Source of the DNA: Serilophus lunatus
Lineage: Eukaryota > Chordata > Aves > Passeriformes > Eurylaimidae
Assembly (NCBI GenBank): GCA_013399895.1
Contig: VXBA01002855.1
Location: 682,001-746,000, forward strand
Direction of reading: 5' to 3'
Length of the DNA: 64,000 nucleotides
Of the stretch, positions 1 to 12,729 are shown one piece after another. Made by a program: the position numbers and the translations under genes. Below the pieces are notes generated by a model. The model saw only the letters and a program-made list of their open reading frames with translations, did no database searches and had not been told where the DNA came from. Numbering within the stretch: the first letter of the stretch is position 1; each line of letters starts with the position of its first letter.

Positions 1-3000
1 AGCTCTAGCAGTGTCCAGTAGCACCCTGCTGCCACTCCTATAAATCAAATGCAGCTTCAACAAAAACACAGTTGCTTTTAGCTCAGATGTAACAACACCC
101 AACCTTATCTTCGGAAGGCAATGTATACAAAAGCATAATACAAGGCTACAGGAAAGTAATATTTATTTGTTGTAGACAACTGAAATGAGATTTCAGACAG
201 TGAAAGATATAGCCTTTCCTCTTTTCAACATCTCCATCTTGTGAGCAACAGTCTAGCTCAATTATTTGCAGATAATATATAAAGGCTACTGCTGAAGGAC
301 TACAGATGAGCTATCAGAATCATCTGAATATATACAATGCTTCTTAGAGTATACTAAGATTTATCCTTGTGGCAAACATATTTGCCAGGGGAAATATTTC
401 AAATAATTAGACAATTACAGAAACTTGCATGGAAGAGTTCAGTACAGATTATTCTGTTTACATTCCCACCCTTCATTGCTTTCTAGAGTCTTCTAGATCA
501 CCCAAGTACAACTAGATAGCTCAGAAGACCAGCAAGCCGCCTTTTTATGAAACTTTAATAGAAATAATGTAGCAGATACTAAAGATGCAACACATTATCA
601 TCCAGAAGTCATACACTCCTGATGACAATTTTTTTTGCCTTCTGTTTCCTTGATATCTCATGCCTTCAGGGACTTTGCTTCTTAACTTGGGGGAGGGGGG
701 ATGGGGAGGCGTTTGTGTTTGCTGAAGAATACTGTGTTATTTACATAATTTTGGCCATTGACTTCAATAAGAACAAGGCTAGAACCAATAACACACATTA
801 TAATAAAAGCAGTTTGCAAATTGTAACTAGCTCATTCTTACCACACTGCTGTGAAGGTGCGATTAGTGGTGCTATTATCCTCGTTTTACACTGCAGAAAG
901 AATTGTAACAGAGGCTGAGCAACTGCCAAGGGCCTCAGAGGGATGCAGTGTTTGTACAAGAAAACAGACTCAGAAAGAAGGTCTTGGCTCAAAGGGCAAA
1001 AAGCAATTTTCATTACTCTGAAAAGAGGAGAGAAGCAAGCTTTATCTAAGAATGCCCTTGTCAGATGTTTGGGTGGAAAATTAAGATTGGACAAAGACAC
1101 AATAACAAAGCAATCTCTTCAGTCCTCTCAGCTGCATCTACATGTTAACACACCAAAAAACATCTGTGTTTATGTGGTTAAAAATGAAGATGTAATGAGA
1201 ACAACAATATACACTTCCACCACACATTCACATTTAACCTACTGAGAACATGAAGGAGATGCCTAAACTTTGTGAGCAGGTGTAAGTTTTGAACATTTTG
1301 AAAACTTAAGTAACTGAACATGAGTTATGTTGTTGCCCATTCATATTTAGACATATTCTTGGCTATGAATCCCCATGGAAAAGTTATACCTAGGAATAAG
1401 TATCAATGTCACACAAATCATGGGAAGTCCGTGTTATCTGTTCTCATTTCTTTAAGTACATGGTCAAAAAAATTCACTGCTTTAAAAAGGTTAGTATTTT
1501 ATCCTCTGTTGTCTCTAAGTATCTGAGCAAAACTTTTCTGTCATGTGCATTCAGATGCAAACATGAAATCAGTTATATTTAAACAAGGCTACATGACTAT
1601 CCATCACCGGAAAAGATGGGTTACAGTAGTGAGGAGGGTTTATTCCAGAAATTTTGCTCCAGTCAGTCAGTCTAAAATTATTTCAGACCCAGGACAGAAA
1701 CCCACTAAGACTTCTTTTATAGGCTTGATACAAAGGCAAGCAAAATCAGAGACTGAAAACTACAACTACGTGCCTCAGCATGTAAAATTCAAGGAGAACT
1801 TATTTTGTCTGAACAAAAAATAAAAATGGTTTCAATGAGCTGCTAAGTTTTATGTTCATTTCTAGAATGATGCCATAAGTGAAGTCCAAACGGTTCTGAA
1901 ACAAAACTAAAAAATGTGCTAAAAGTTATCATTTACACTTTGTCCGCTTCTCTCTAAACACATTTATTTCACCCACCAATAAGTTGAGTAGAAAATCAGT
2001 AAGAAGTTCAATGGCATATCAATTAATATGTAGCTACAGGTGAAGGAATGCATAAAAATCCAGAAGTATGAAGTGCCTGAATTTTTAAAAGGTGTTTCAG
2101 AACAGACTAAGCATATCTTCTCTTTTGAGTAAGCTATAAATAAGCTCGTATTAGTGGCATCACCCTCCAATTGCACAGCTTAAAGACAGCTTAAGACAGA
2201 AAGCACTTTCAAGGAAGTATATTTTTGTGTGAAGTAGACTTCTTGCTTATACTACAAAGGAGGCTGGAATACCCGACATGAAATGAGGAGGAAGATGCAA
2301 TGACAGGGCCATAAATGAGTGTTCAAATCAAGGTCAATACTACTGGGAGTGGTTTTTGCTTCTAGAAATCTAAACCCAAGTTAGCAAACAACTTACTTTA
2401 AAACAAACTTGCTGATATCTAAGCCTATTGCCTGTCTGTGCAGAGCTGGGATGTATGCAACACAAAGACTAATCTCGTGGTTTATAGGCAGATTTATTTG
2501 CCCTTACAACTTCAGTGATCAAGCTTGTTAAATTTGTAAAAAATCATATTTTAATTAATACAAAAATAATTATAATAAAAAATGTCTATCCTAAATTATT
2601 ATGGCTTAAGACCTACAACGTATCATATAAAGCAAGAATCTTTTCTTTGTGTTGCTCGAGCACTAGTTTCCATCTCAGGGACTGGCCTGTACAGAGGATT
2701 GCTAGTGAAATACACATTGGCAATGGAAAAGCAATTTTTCAACAGCAAGCTGCCAGCTAACTCCTGTCCCATAAGAAGAGATCCTCCTTGGCCTTCTGCA
2801 GCCAGCTGTTCTGCTCCATTTCTTATTAGATGCATTTCTGTATCAGAAAACTGAAACACTGCATAGAATGGAAATTGTCCTGGGCCAGTGTGCAGCATTG
2901 CTCTCTCACAGGCTGCTGGCAGGCCTAAAGTCACAGGTATAAGTCAGGAAGGTATTGTCACCTTGTTGGCTTAGAAAAACATGCAATGAGCTTCAGCTGC

Positions 3001-3506
3001 ACCACTGTATTTCACAACACTCCATTCAACTACAGGGCATTTCTGGTGAACTTCTGAGAAACCTTCTAAGCCATGTTGCTTTGCCATTTTTTTTGCTCTT
3101 TTTTAATATTGTACTAATACTGCTTGGCACTTGGATTGCTCTGCCTTGCACAGACTGATATAGAGATTGCACTGAACACTGTTTGCTCAAAGATGGAAGG
3201 CTACAACTTCAGAGTGGCTGCACAAACCAGCTGCTTGCCAGGAGAGAAACCTCAAAAATCTAAATAGGGACTGTAATTAATGATGCCTGATCCTCTGACC
3301 AGGAGAACACTTTGACCCAAGATACGAAGCAGCAGTTACTGAAGCACAAAACTGCAGAAAGGAACTCTACTGTGATAATCAGCAATAATATTCTACAAAC
3401 TGGGTACATGTGATGCATCGTTCAAATAAGCACTCACGCTGAATGCAGGCAAACAGAGGCAGAGACATAATACACTCAAGGAAACAATGCCAGCCCAGCA
3501 GGTGAC

Positions 3507-3533
3507 AAAAAAAAAAAAAAAAAAAAAAAAAAA
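3507..3533. repeat. (A)27 homopolymer
   Basis: An uninterrupted run of 27 adenines. The sequence before it shows no tRNA-like or 7SL-like body and no flanking target duplication that I can see, so I do not call it a SINE tail. It may be a simple mononucleotide microsatellite. Confidence 0.9.
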
Positions 3534-6430
3534 TCCAAAGAGAGAGGAGGCTTTTATATCTGAAGACAACTGAGGAACACAGTTAGAGGAACACCCTACC
3601 TTCACAGAAATAATGGCTCTGTCTTCATCCTCGTATCCTAGACATGCTAGATCTAGGCAGGTGCTGCTTCTTTTGTTCCTCATGGTGCTTTTAAGATTAT
3701 TGTGATTATTATCATATCTGCAGGTATTTCTTGGTGTCACTGAGGTCATAAAATGCCAGGCAATGGAAGTCACACCTGACCTCCACTTTACAGTCACAGA
3801 TTTGTTTTCAAGACAGCAGCATAGATACCAAGAAATGGAAAATGCCTGTTTCTATACAAGCCCCTGGTAAAACTGTCTTTCATGTACCTCATGGTTTGGA
3901 AGGTAACATACAACATGAGAAATACATCAGCAGCTCAGGAATTTGAGTGCTGCAGGCAAGATGCACCATTTACCACTGAAGTCAGGATTAGCATGCTAGA
4001 CTGAGTTACATGAGAAGAAAAAAATACCTTCTGGTGGAGAAATCTCCAACCTGAAACACACAAAAAAATGCTTGGGATGCTCACCTCAAATACTTCACTT
4101 CTCCAGGGCAAGAGCAATTACATTAGAAATCCTTTTCTTTCCTTGTGTCAAAAACCAGTCAAGGACCAAGCTGGAAACTGAGAGCTACGGTATCTTAGGA
4201 AGATACTCCAACTTGCTCCTGCAGTTTTAGGTGTGGAGGCAGGTTCAAAATGTTTGAAAAAATCAGTGGTGGAAATAATCAAACCTGATTGTTTCTTCAC
4301 TCAGGACAGTTATTGTCTCTGATGCTTTTCCTAAGCTGAGCTACAGACTACACTAATTTACAGGTTTGAGGTATAGGAAGCTTTTTAAAAAAAACATGCA
4401 AAGAAGTACACTAAAATTTTAAACCTCATACGCAGCAGCAGCTAACAAACATAGGCTGAGCCTATGGAATTGCTCAAACCATGCTTGAGATGGCTTGACA
4501 AGTTTCTGAGCTGTTGTTGGTTTGCGAAGGATCCTCACCAGACCTGGAAGCAACCACGCAGCAGGATGTCTCCACATTTGGCAGCATTTTCTATTGCTCT
4601 CCTGCCTCTGGCAGGGAAAGGAAGAAGGAATGGAGACTGGCATGTTGCCAGTGTTCTTTAGCTGGCCTGCAGTATAAAGAGAGAATAGCTTTCCATCTAC
4701 TCAGCCATCAACTCCAGCTGAGAGCTGCACTGAGACAGCTTTACTTGCTGGCTTATCCCAACTCCATAATACTGGAGTTGACATTAGAGATTCATTTAGG
4801 TACTTTGTTTTGCTGTCAGTGTTAAACTGCTTCCATAAGCACATCACTTACACCACACTAAACCATACTTTTAAAAACCCAAGTTATCTGGAACAAAAAT
4901 GTCTAAACCCAGAAGAATTTTAATTTGTTAGGAGTCATAAACAAACAATGACAAAGGAGTGTATAGCTCTATCACCTCAATACAGCTTCTCTTGGTGTCC
5001 CCAGATGAAAACAGCCTGATCGTGTCAATTTTCTAATTTATCTAAGTTTTAAAAAAAAGAGTTCATGAAGGGGCAAATGATTGCTAACCTCCTTAAGGTA
5101 AAAGGCTCTCTCACTGTAGAGAAATAGTTTTGAGTGACAATATCCTGGAATATTGAGGATAGTTGAGGAAGTGATGATTTATAGTAGTTGAGAAAGAGAG
5201 TAGAAGGAAGAACTAGTTGGCATAGTTTTTTACTTTACCTTTCCACTTTTCCACATCTGGGCTGGTATCTCTCTGAGAAGGGACAAAAAATCCTTTATAT
5301 CTCAACTACAGTGTTAGAGTTTTTTAGCAAACCTACTAAACAATCATAAAACAGGTCTGTGTCCACCAAGTCTTTCAGGGTGCACCTGTAAAATACTAAA
5401 TAATGGTCCCTACAGAAGTCCACCAGTCAATTTACTCAGACCTTGCCTATAAAATCTCAAGTTCACAAAGTAATGCCAAATACATTTTTCAAACATAGCA
5501 TTCAAACTCTGACTGTATTTTACAGGTTTTATATCTGATGAGATCGCTTCTTGGTTTCCTCTTCTCCAAAGCACATAGAACTCATGACAAATTCTGTCTT
5601 CATTTAAAACCAAACTGGTTGGTATCAGAGGAGGGTACAGCCCAGGTCACAACAGGCTTTACTCCTGTATTTTCTGAATCAAAAAGACATGATCTCATCA
5701 GGGTATTAAAGATCTTTTATAGGATAAGTAGTCACATAGAGAATGGTCTGCACCTGTCAAATACCAAATGAACCACACCCTACATGAGTCCTCATGGAAA
5801 GAGCAATACCCCACTTACCATAAAAATGGAAGTAAACAAGTGGTAACCGATAGCCTATTACAGTTTTAAGGAAGCAGTTTGATAAAACTTGATTTTGAGA
5901 AAATCTTTTTGTTCCCAAGAAGTACTGGGCAGACTCAGTTTGGCCCGAAAACAGCTACCATGATGCCAAGTGAGAAGATTCAGCACATACTGGATATAAT
6001 GTATATTCTTTTCCATTCTGACCTCAATTCTTCAGTCTTGACAGGACTTCCAAGAATGTCTTTACTGTTTCAGTGTTTCTTAGCAAAGAGATGCTATTAA
6101 GCTATAATTAAAACTCCTCAATCCAAAGTTGTGAAGGCCATGAGTGGGAATACATAGAAAGCAAAGCAGAAATACTGTGCCCCATTTCATACTTCTCACA
6201 TTATGCTTCCAGTTAGTAACAGTTCAACATGGCTAAGTACTTCTCCAAGGAACTCAGCAGATTGCAAAGAAACGTATACAAGTTTTCCAAATAATACTTA
6301 ATAACTAACTCTACATGCTCTACTACTTCTAATGGGTCTTGTCAGCAGAAAGGGCTGTCTTTGCCTTGGAGGCACAAGTAACATTCAGCAAAAATGTACG
6401 AGGCAGCCCAAGAGACAGAGTTGATCTCAG

Positions 6431-6445
6431 TCATGTCATGTCATG
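6431..6445. repeat. (TCATG)3 short tandem repeat
   Basis: Three perfect copies of the pentamer TCATG. It is short and probably neutral. Confidence 0.8.
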
Positions 6446-7567
6446 AAACCATAAAATAGCTACTTGGTGAGGCTTGTGCAGAGATGAACAAAGCCTCAGA
6501 GAATAATCTAACAGCAATAGCATGTAATATAGTGAACGAGCACAGTTTGAAACCAATTAGCATTATGACAGTTTTGGTAAGTATAGTGTGCAAATAAGAT
6601 TGCACAGTATTCTCCATTAAACGTGGAGAAGGAAAGAGGAAAATAAAGTTGTGTTTTTACATAACCAATGAGATCCTCAAAATCTTAGGAGAAGCCTTCT
6701 TATTTTAAAATAATTTTAGGCTAAGTTTTGTGCTAAGGAGGTTCATCCTATGATTTACTTTTAGTCCCCAGAGCTGCCTAACAACTCTCAATCCTATCTG
6801 GAATTGGTCAGACTTGTGCTGAACACAGTGATAAAAGCAATGTCTTGGTCTTCAAAAAAAATTTACATTATTAAATTGGGCAGAAACAGTACCCACATAC
6901 CATAAGACTGAGACTGTGAGCTGACTTTTCAAAGGAGAGCATCAACTTCATACCTCATTTATCAAGTAGTTGTAAGTCTTGAAAAGCCTTTTATAATCTA
7001 CAAGTAGGATAGTAGTGACCAGAAACTAAAAAGTTGTCTGTAAAACTACAAACAATGTACTGGAGAACCGAATACAACCCATACAGAACAGTGCTAGGAT
7101 TTTATTTGAAATAGTTGGAGCACAACGCACACTATGAATTACATACAATTCAGTTCATATATGCATTACAGAACACACTGCAAGCCTCCTGCCAACTAGT
7201 ACAGGGATCCAGCATAAAGTCACACTGAGGACTTGTGGTGCCTGCTTGAGAGCAAGACCTTTAATACATCTCCACTCAAGATACACATAAAACATTGTCT
7301 TGCTCAGTCTAATTTAGAAGGTGGTACCAATACCTTATAGAAAGGAGAAATTCCTTTTAGCGATTCCAAGTATTTCTTGAAGCATTTATCTAAAAACGCT
7401 TTGTGAATATTTTGAGTTTAGTTTTATATAAAGCAAGTCCTCATGAGTATGCAGATAGGGTCTTTATTTTCTGTCCCTACAGTGAATTATTTTATCTTGT
7501 AATGTTCCAAAACATTCAGCTTCAGAATAGGGAATATATTAGATTTTCTAGTGCTTTTTTTCATGAA

Positions 7568-8007
7568 CAGTCTAGAGAACGGTCACAAAGATAAAAGGAC
7601 TGGAGCACCTCTTCTATAGAAACATGTTGAGAGAATTGAAGTTGTTCAGCTTGGAGAAAAGAAGGCTCTAGGAGACCTCAGAACACTTTCCAGTATCTAA
7701 AGGGGGCCTACGAGAAAGCTGAAGGGGGACTTTTTACAAGGGCACAGAGTGACAGGACAAGGGGTAATGGCTTTAAGCTGAGTTTACATTAGATTCAAGG
7801 AAGAAACTTCCACTATGAGGGTGGCAAGACATCAGAACAGGTTGCCCATAGAAATGGTGGATGCCTCATTCCTAGAAGTGTTCAAAATGAGGTTGGATGG
7901 GCCTCTGAGCAACCTGGTCTAGTGGAAGGTGTCCCTTCCTGACAGGGGTGAGGGTTGAAACTACATGGTCTTTAAGGTCCCTTCCAATCCAAACCATTCG
8001 ATGATGC
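7568..8007 (+). mobile_element. CR1 LINE fragment, degenerate, 3' portion
   Basis: The sequence follows the 3' part of CR1 elements. It starts at the segment reading ctggagcacctct, passes through ttgttcagcttggagaaaag and the acaggacaaggggtaatgg stretch, and ends in cccttccaatccaaaccatt followed by a decayed ATTCTATGA-like tail. In an intact element this covers the last part of ORF2 and the 3' UTR. Stops and indels break the frame, so it is noncoding. It is 5'-truncated, as most CR1 copies are. It runs on the same strand as the fragments at 12730, 16540 and 48841. Confidence 0.88.
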
Positions 8008-10660
8008 AAACTTGAAAGTTAGATCAATTGCCAGAATTAAATGCCCTTTGTACATCCATTACAAAATCTCACAGTAAGTAGTGTTTTTAAGGCCTTATTT
8101 CAACATTTCCACAAGGAAGTTTTTCTGCCAGAAAGGATAAGATTTAATACTTTATTTATATAAAGTTAATTTTCAAAGGCAAACAAGTCAGTTAGTGTAA
8201 AAGAGAAAACAGTCATAAAGAGCAATAAGACAAAATAACCCCTTCAATGAAGGGTTGCAACTTTGCAACTAATTAGTCTTTAAAATAAAAGTTAGAAAAA
8301 TACTAAATCCTGGAACAATTGAATCAAAACCAGCATTTAAAAAAGGGGGGTTTTGACTTAGCCAAGCCCCTTCTTAAATGAGCTTAAACTCCTTAAATAA
8401 ATACAGCTAATTTTTTCTTCAGATAATGCTGAATCAGATTTGTTGTCAGCTGTATCTGTCAGCTGAAAGCTAAATTGCATTTATTCCATCTAAAAGGAAT
8501 GTAGTCAAGGGCTACATTCCTTTCTGCATATTAAGTGTCATGCACTGTTAGTCTCATAACACAGTCTCAGAGCAACACTTTTCCCCCCAAAGTGTACAAA
8601 TGGGAAGCTGCAGAAAGGACACAGCCTAGAGCCAGTGCACACATATTTTCATGCACATGCAGAGGATGTCAGGGCTTGTACAGCTCTTGGCTCTGCACAG
8701 ATTAATTCTTACTCTAAAGCAGACTACAGATGTACATTAATGCTTTCATTGCTGTACCCATAGGCATCAGTATGGAGAGTCATTATGCCTAATTCCATAT
8801 GTCAGGCAGAGTTTAGCAGTTATTTGTCAGATATTCTGAGTTAGCACCATTCTGTTTATTCAATCACCTGTACTGAAGATCTCACTTTGGGCTTAACCAT
8901 CTCATGGATCCAAATGACTACAGACCGAGTGCTGAAACCACCAAAGCTACACAAATGCTTTGAAGTGTTTCTACTGTTGCACAAAATTACTTTTGACTGC
9001 TTTTTTAAGAAGAAAGAAGGCAATTTCCTGGTGTGTCAATTTGGGAATGACTGCTCCTTATGATCACCTTTTCAGTTTTCACTGGCAAGCTCCTATTTCT
9101 TCCCACAACCATAACATCCAGTGAGACAAATGAGGTGTCTGGGACCTTATATATAATGGTGGGGCTAACACCGGGGCAGTTCATTGCTCTTGGTGCCATA
9201 TTTGGTTAGCAAGAATTCGTATAATAATTTTACCCTGCTTCTTTAGTGTAACATTCTACTTAGTGGCATGCATTTAAACACCACTACTAAAGTTTCTAGA
9301 CAGATTAGAAACAGCCTTTCCATTTTGTGGCTTCCTTTATGAGTTTCTATCTTTCCCCATCCCACTTCATTTCTATGGCATTTCCCCACTTCAAAGGGTA
9401 GGCAACATTGTAAATAACAGATGTTGAACTGTCCCTCCTCTGCACTGACCTTTCTGCAATACCACGTACAAGGCAGACAGGCTACAGACCTGTCATTCTG
9501 CCACACAGTAGGAACCACTATGGTGAATGAAACCAAAAGTCCAACTTGGATTTAAGTGCATTTAAGATATGGAAGAGCCAGTACAGAGCTTTCACTTTTT
9601 ATGTGGCCTCACTTTTCCACCCCTAATTTCTCAGATAAATTCCAACTGCATTGGCCTACGTCAAGAACAACTCTTACCTTGCACTTGACTGTGTCACTTT
9701 CACTGCAGGCTCACAAATCTACAATTCCCTTTTTTTTCCCTGATAGTTAGACAGTAGCAGATTGTCCACACATCTCACCAGTAAATCAGGAAATTCTATA
9801 GTTTGACATAAAGGCAGGAGTATCCCCACAGAACAAATTCCCATTTTAAGCTTCTTTGTTCTCTGTGGTGGGTCTGTGTTTTTCCCTACCATTTTACCAG
9901 ATCTGACTCATCAAGTTTCTCAGTGTGGTTCCCTGTTCTAACTTTATCAGTTAAAAGTACAGATACACATTACATACAGTAATCCTCACAGCTGCTCTGT
10001 AACATGCCAAAGTTTATTCATGCTCCTTTATTTATAGCCAAAAAATAACCACCATTACAATGCTACTCAAACCTTATAAGAACAAAGCACAATTACTGTA
10101 ACAGGGCAATATCTTCAGAACTTAAGAGCAAGAGTAATAAGCAGACATATAACATACTAATCAGTAGTCTATTAAATGGCTAATGAGGGTATCAGTGACA
10201 CTTGTAGCATTTTATAAGGGAAAATAGAAAAAGTTCCAAATGTATTATTTAGAGAAAGACAATAAACTCAGAGTATATTAATTTGTTCACTTAGAGTATG
10301 GGTACATAAATTAGCTAAAAAGCAATTTTTTATGACAAGCCTTACCTGTTATATAGAACCACATATATAATGGAGATAAGTCAACATGTAAGTATGAGAG
10401 ATGTAACAAGTGAAGGCTGCTGAAGACTCTGATGCTACTGCATTCAAGAACTATTTGCTCATCAAAACAGGTTATTACACTTGACCTTCATCTATTCTGA
10501 CTGAACAAGTAGATCTGCATAGTGAGGCAAGGCTGAACCTTGGGAAAGACTCGAACAGCAGTTGTGGTCACAGACAACCATCTCCTCACAAAACTGTATT
10601 TGTAAGAGATGCTAACCCTGCAAATACTTCGTGCAGTGGGAGACAGAAACCCTGGAACAT
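8008..10660. other. Noncoding DNA, no gene seen
   Basis: AT-rich sequence with no supported exon. The only structure noted is the inverted repeat at 8493-8523. The short open frames here have no recognisable domain. Confidence 0.6.
8493..8523. repeat. Perfect 12-bp inverted repeat, 7-nt loop
   Basis: The arm aaaggaatgtag at 8493-8504 is the exact reverse complement of ctacattccttt at 8512-8523, with loop tcaaggg between them. The stem is perfect but shorter than a typical microRNA precursor, so I do not call it an RNA gene. Confidence 0.85.
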
Positions 10661-10665
10661 ATAAA
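10661..10665. repeat. Target-site duplication ATAAA, left copy
   Basis: Five bases directly next to the LTR terminus, repeated exactly at 12003-12007 on the other side. This defines both element ends to the base. Confidence 0.85.
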
Positions 10666-10755
10666 TGTGGTGGTTTAGCACCACTGTGTTTCACTAAGGG
10701 GCAAGCTCGACAGTGACGAGAAGACTGAACAGAATTTTGAACAACAGGGAAACAG

Positions 10756-10761
10756 TTTATT
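10756..10761 (-). terminator. LTR polyadenylation signal AATAAA (minus strand)
   Basis: The plus strand reads tttatt, so the minus strand reads AATAAA, 90 bases from the minus-strand 3' end of the LTR. This is where the R-region signal of an LTR is expected. Copy B has ATTAAA at the matching place (33529-33534). Confidence 0.65.
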
Positions 10762-10878
10762 CATCTGGAGCTCAACCAAAGAAAGATGACAGTTTAAGGG
10801 AACTCCAGACTTAACACAAAATTAAACCTGACCAAGAACCATGCAACAAGGAAAAGGGGGGAAAAAAAGGAAAAAAAA

Positions 10879-10884
10879 ATATAA
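10879..10884 (-). promoter_or_regulatory. TATA-like box of LTR copy A
   Basis: The minus strand reads cttatatttttt about 120 bases upstream of the AATAAA. The spacing suits an LTR promoter with an R region of roughly 100 nt. The surrounding poly-T tract makes the match weak, and no transcription start can be fixed from sequence. Confidence 0.3.
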
Positions 10885-11554
10885 GGGAACTGCTTTTCTA
10901 AGGCCAGGCAGGCTAGCCAAAGAGAAGCAGTGGGAAGGGAAAGCCGCTTCCACTTCTTTCTCCCTCTCTGGTGGTAGTTAACTCCCAGCCCTTGAAGTCT
11001 CTGAAAGACACAACACAGTGAAAAAGTCCTCCCCACAACCTGGGATGTTATTTGGGGAAGCTTTCCATTTGTAGTTGTGTTGGCTTGGCTCCGATGCCGA
11101 TGCGGGTGGGCAGAGTCAAGCCACGAGGCCTGGGAGTCGGAGAAGGGGAGCCGTGCTGCTGCTCTCCAGCTTTGCAGGAAGCCAAAGAGCACGAACTTCC
11201 TTTGTTTTGGGCTTTTAAGCTCTCCAAGTCCCGTGTGAATCTCACGGTCCTCTTCCTGGCTTCGCCTCTTCGGACTGGCCAGCAGTCCGGGCTCCACCTC
11301 TCCTCCCGAGATCTTTGGCTCCAACAAACGGTGGTTCCTGCCAAAATTGTGAGACGACTGTTCCCCAGTGCCATGTTTTTTACCAGCCGCGGGCTGGCTG
11401 CTGCCTCTCCAGGGACCGTGGGAACCCTCAAAAGGGGTCCCTGAGGGCTGCAGGAGCCGCCCAGGCAGCCACCGCACCCATCCCACTGCGCAGGGACTGT
11501 TCCTGGGGCCGCTGGCACCGCAGGACTTCTTGTCGGGCTCCCTTGTGGCAGCGC

Positions 11555-11585
11555 NNNNNNNNNNNNNNNNNNNNNNNNNNNNNNN
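11555..11585. other. Assembly gap (31 N) inside LTR copy A
   Basis: A run of 31 N in very GC-rich sequence. The matching interval in copy B (about 34095-34491) holds close to 400 real bases, so the gap is probably undersized by about 370 bases, unless copy A carries a deletion. Confidence 0.95.
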
Positions 11586-12002
11586 GCCAAGCCGGGGCCG
11601 CGCTGGAACTAAACCCGCCGCACGCCGGCAATTGCCACCGGTCCGCATTTCGGTGAGTTCTCATCAAGAGAACTGCGGGGGGGGGGACAACCAGGGCGAC
11701 CCCCTTGCCTCTCCCTGGGCCAGCTCCGGAGGGCAAAGCAGGGGAAACAGCTGGGTGACCCCCGCCACCGTCCCGGAGTGAGAAAGAGGGCAGGCACCCC
11801 CTCCCCTCCCCTCCCACCAGCCTGAAGGGCAAGGTGGAGGGGGAAGAGCGAGGGAGGACTATCAAGGGAAAAAAAATAAACCACAAAAAACCCAGGGTTT
11901 TTACCAGAACAGGGATCCCTTTCCCTCCCCTTCCCTCTAAGAACCCGCAACACCCTCCCCTCCAGAGGACCCAGCATCCCCCCTTTTTCCCAAACCCCCA
12001 CA

Positions 12003-12007
12003 ATAAA
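12003..12007. repeat. Target-site duplication ATAAA, right copy
   Basis: Exact repeat of 10661-10665, directly after the terminal CA of the LTR on the plus strand. Confidence 0.85.
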
Positions 12008-12729
12008 CCATACTAGCATACAGCTGTTCAGATTTCTCATCAGGACTGATTTGAACATAAGCATAGTGGAGAGACTAGGAAGGTAAACGTGGACCAAAGA
12101 TGAGGTGTGTGTCTCACACCAAACTAATGATTTTGAATAGCAGCTGTAGCACAGCTTACATTAGTAATGTTATCCACCTCAATAAATATCCTAGGGTCAC
12201 AATTTCTGCAGCCACCATAACTCCTAGTTTCAAGATCTGTTCCTCTACCCAACAGCGATCATTACCCTCATTTCTTTCTGACGGTTAGGCAAATCTCCAG
12301 AAGTGATAGAGGAAAAGTCAATCACGACAATCAAACCTTACAAAGTGCCTTGTGATAAACAGCAGCAGTTAGTGCCATTGGCAAAATAATTCTACTGGTA
12401 GTAATGTTCTCTATTCAGTTTGCTCCCATGAGATGTTTTGAAAAACATCCATCTCAGGTGAAGCAGAGGACAGATACAAGCAAGAGAAACTGATTTTCTC
12501 CAAAACAAGGAAACTGGCCAGTCATCAAAAGCCTCACAGGAGGGCCCAAGTATGCTTGCTTTTCCTTGTTTTTCCTGTGTGAGATTTGGCATGTCACTTA
12601 ATTCATCTGACTGTTGCTTCTTTACAAAAACGAAGAGCTCTCTAGAATTCACTAACTCTCAAAAATTGTCAAGTACTAGATCAAAGAAGTAAGAAGTGCA
12701 TGAGAAAGAAGGCTGGGATGCTAGTGTAC
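12008..12729. other. Noncoding DNA, no gene seen
   Basis: Unique-looking AT-rich sequence between the solo LTR and a CR1 relic. I see nothing supportable in it. Confidence 0.6.

Larger units (their letters stand above)
1..7567. other. AT-rich noncoding DNA, no gene seen
   Basis: No reading frame here exceeds about 135 codons, and none resembles a known protein or is bounded by convincing splice sites with coding bias. The stretch contains simple repeats, listed separately, and no recognisable transposon until the CR1 fragment that follows. It could be intergenic or intronic; the sequence alone does not decide. Confidence 0.6.
10666..12002 (-). mobile_element. Solo LTR of an endogenous retrovirus-like element (copy A)
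   Basis: The element has retroviral-type ends: on the minus strand it begins TGTGGGGG and ends CCACCACA. It is flanked by a perfect 5-bp direct duplication, ATAAA, at 10661-10665 and 12003-12007. A polyadenylation signal lies about 90 bases before the minus-strand 3' end, with a TATA-like sequence about 120 bases further upstream, which fits U3-R-U5 order. The U3 part is long and CpG-rich and contains a 31-base assembly gap. No internal region or primer-binding site adjoins it, so it is a solo LTR left by recombination. A second copy lies at 33440-34835. A 5-bp duplication is usual for ERVL-type elements and also occurs in some ERV1 elements; class assignment needs a library search. The element is noncoding: frames running through it cross gap bases of arbitrary length. 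Confidence 0.82.

Noticed and set aside
3507..3533. A27 run as the tail of a SINE or processed pseudogene
   Set aside because: No recognisable body upstream and no flanking direct repeats.
10794..11648. 284-codon minus-strand frame through LTR copy A
   Set aside because: It crosses 31 N of uncertain length, so the frame across the gap is arbitrary. The sequence is GC-rich LTR U3, where stops are rare by composition, and no domain is visible.
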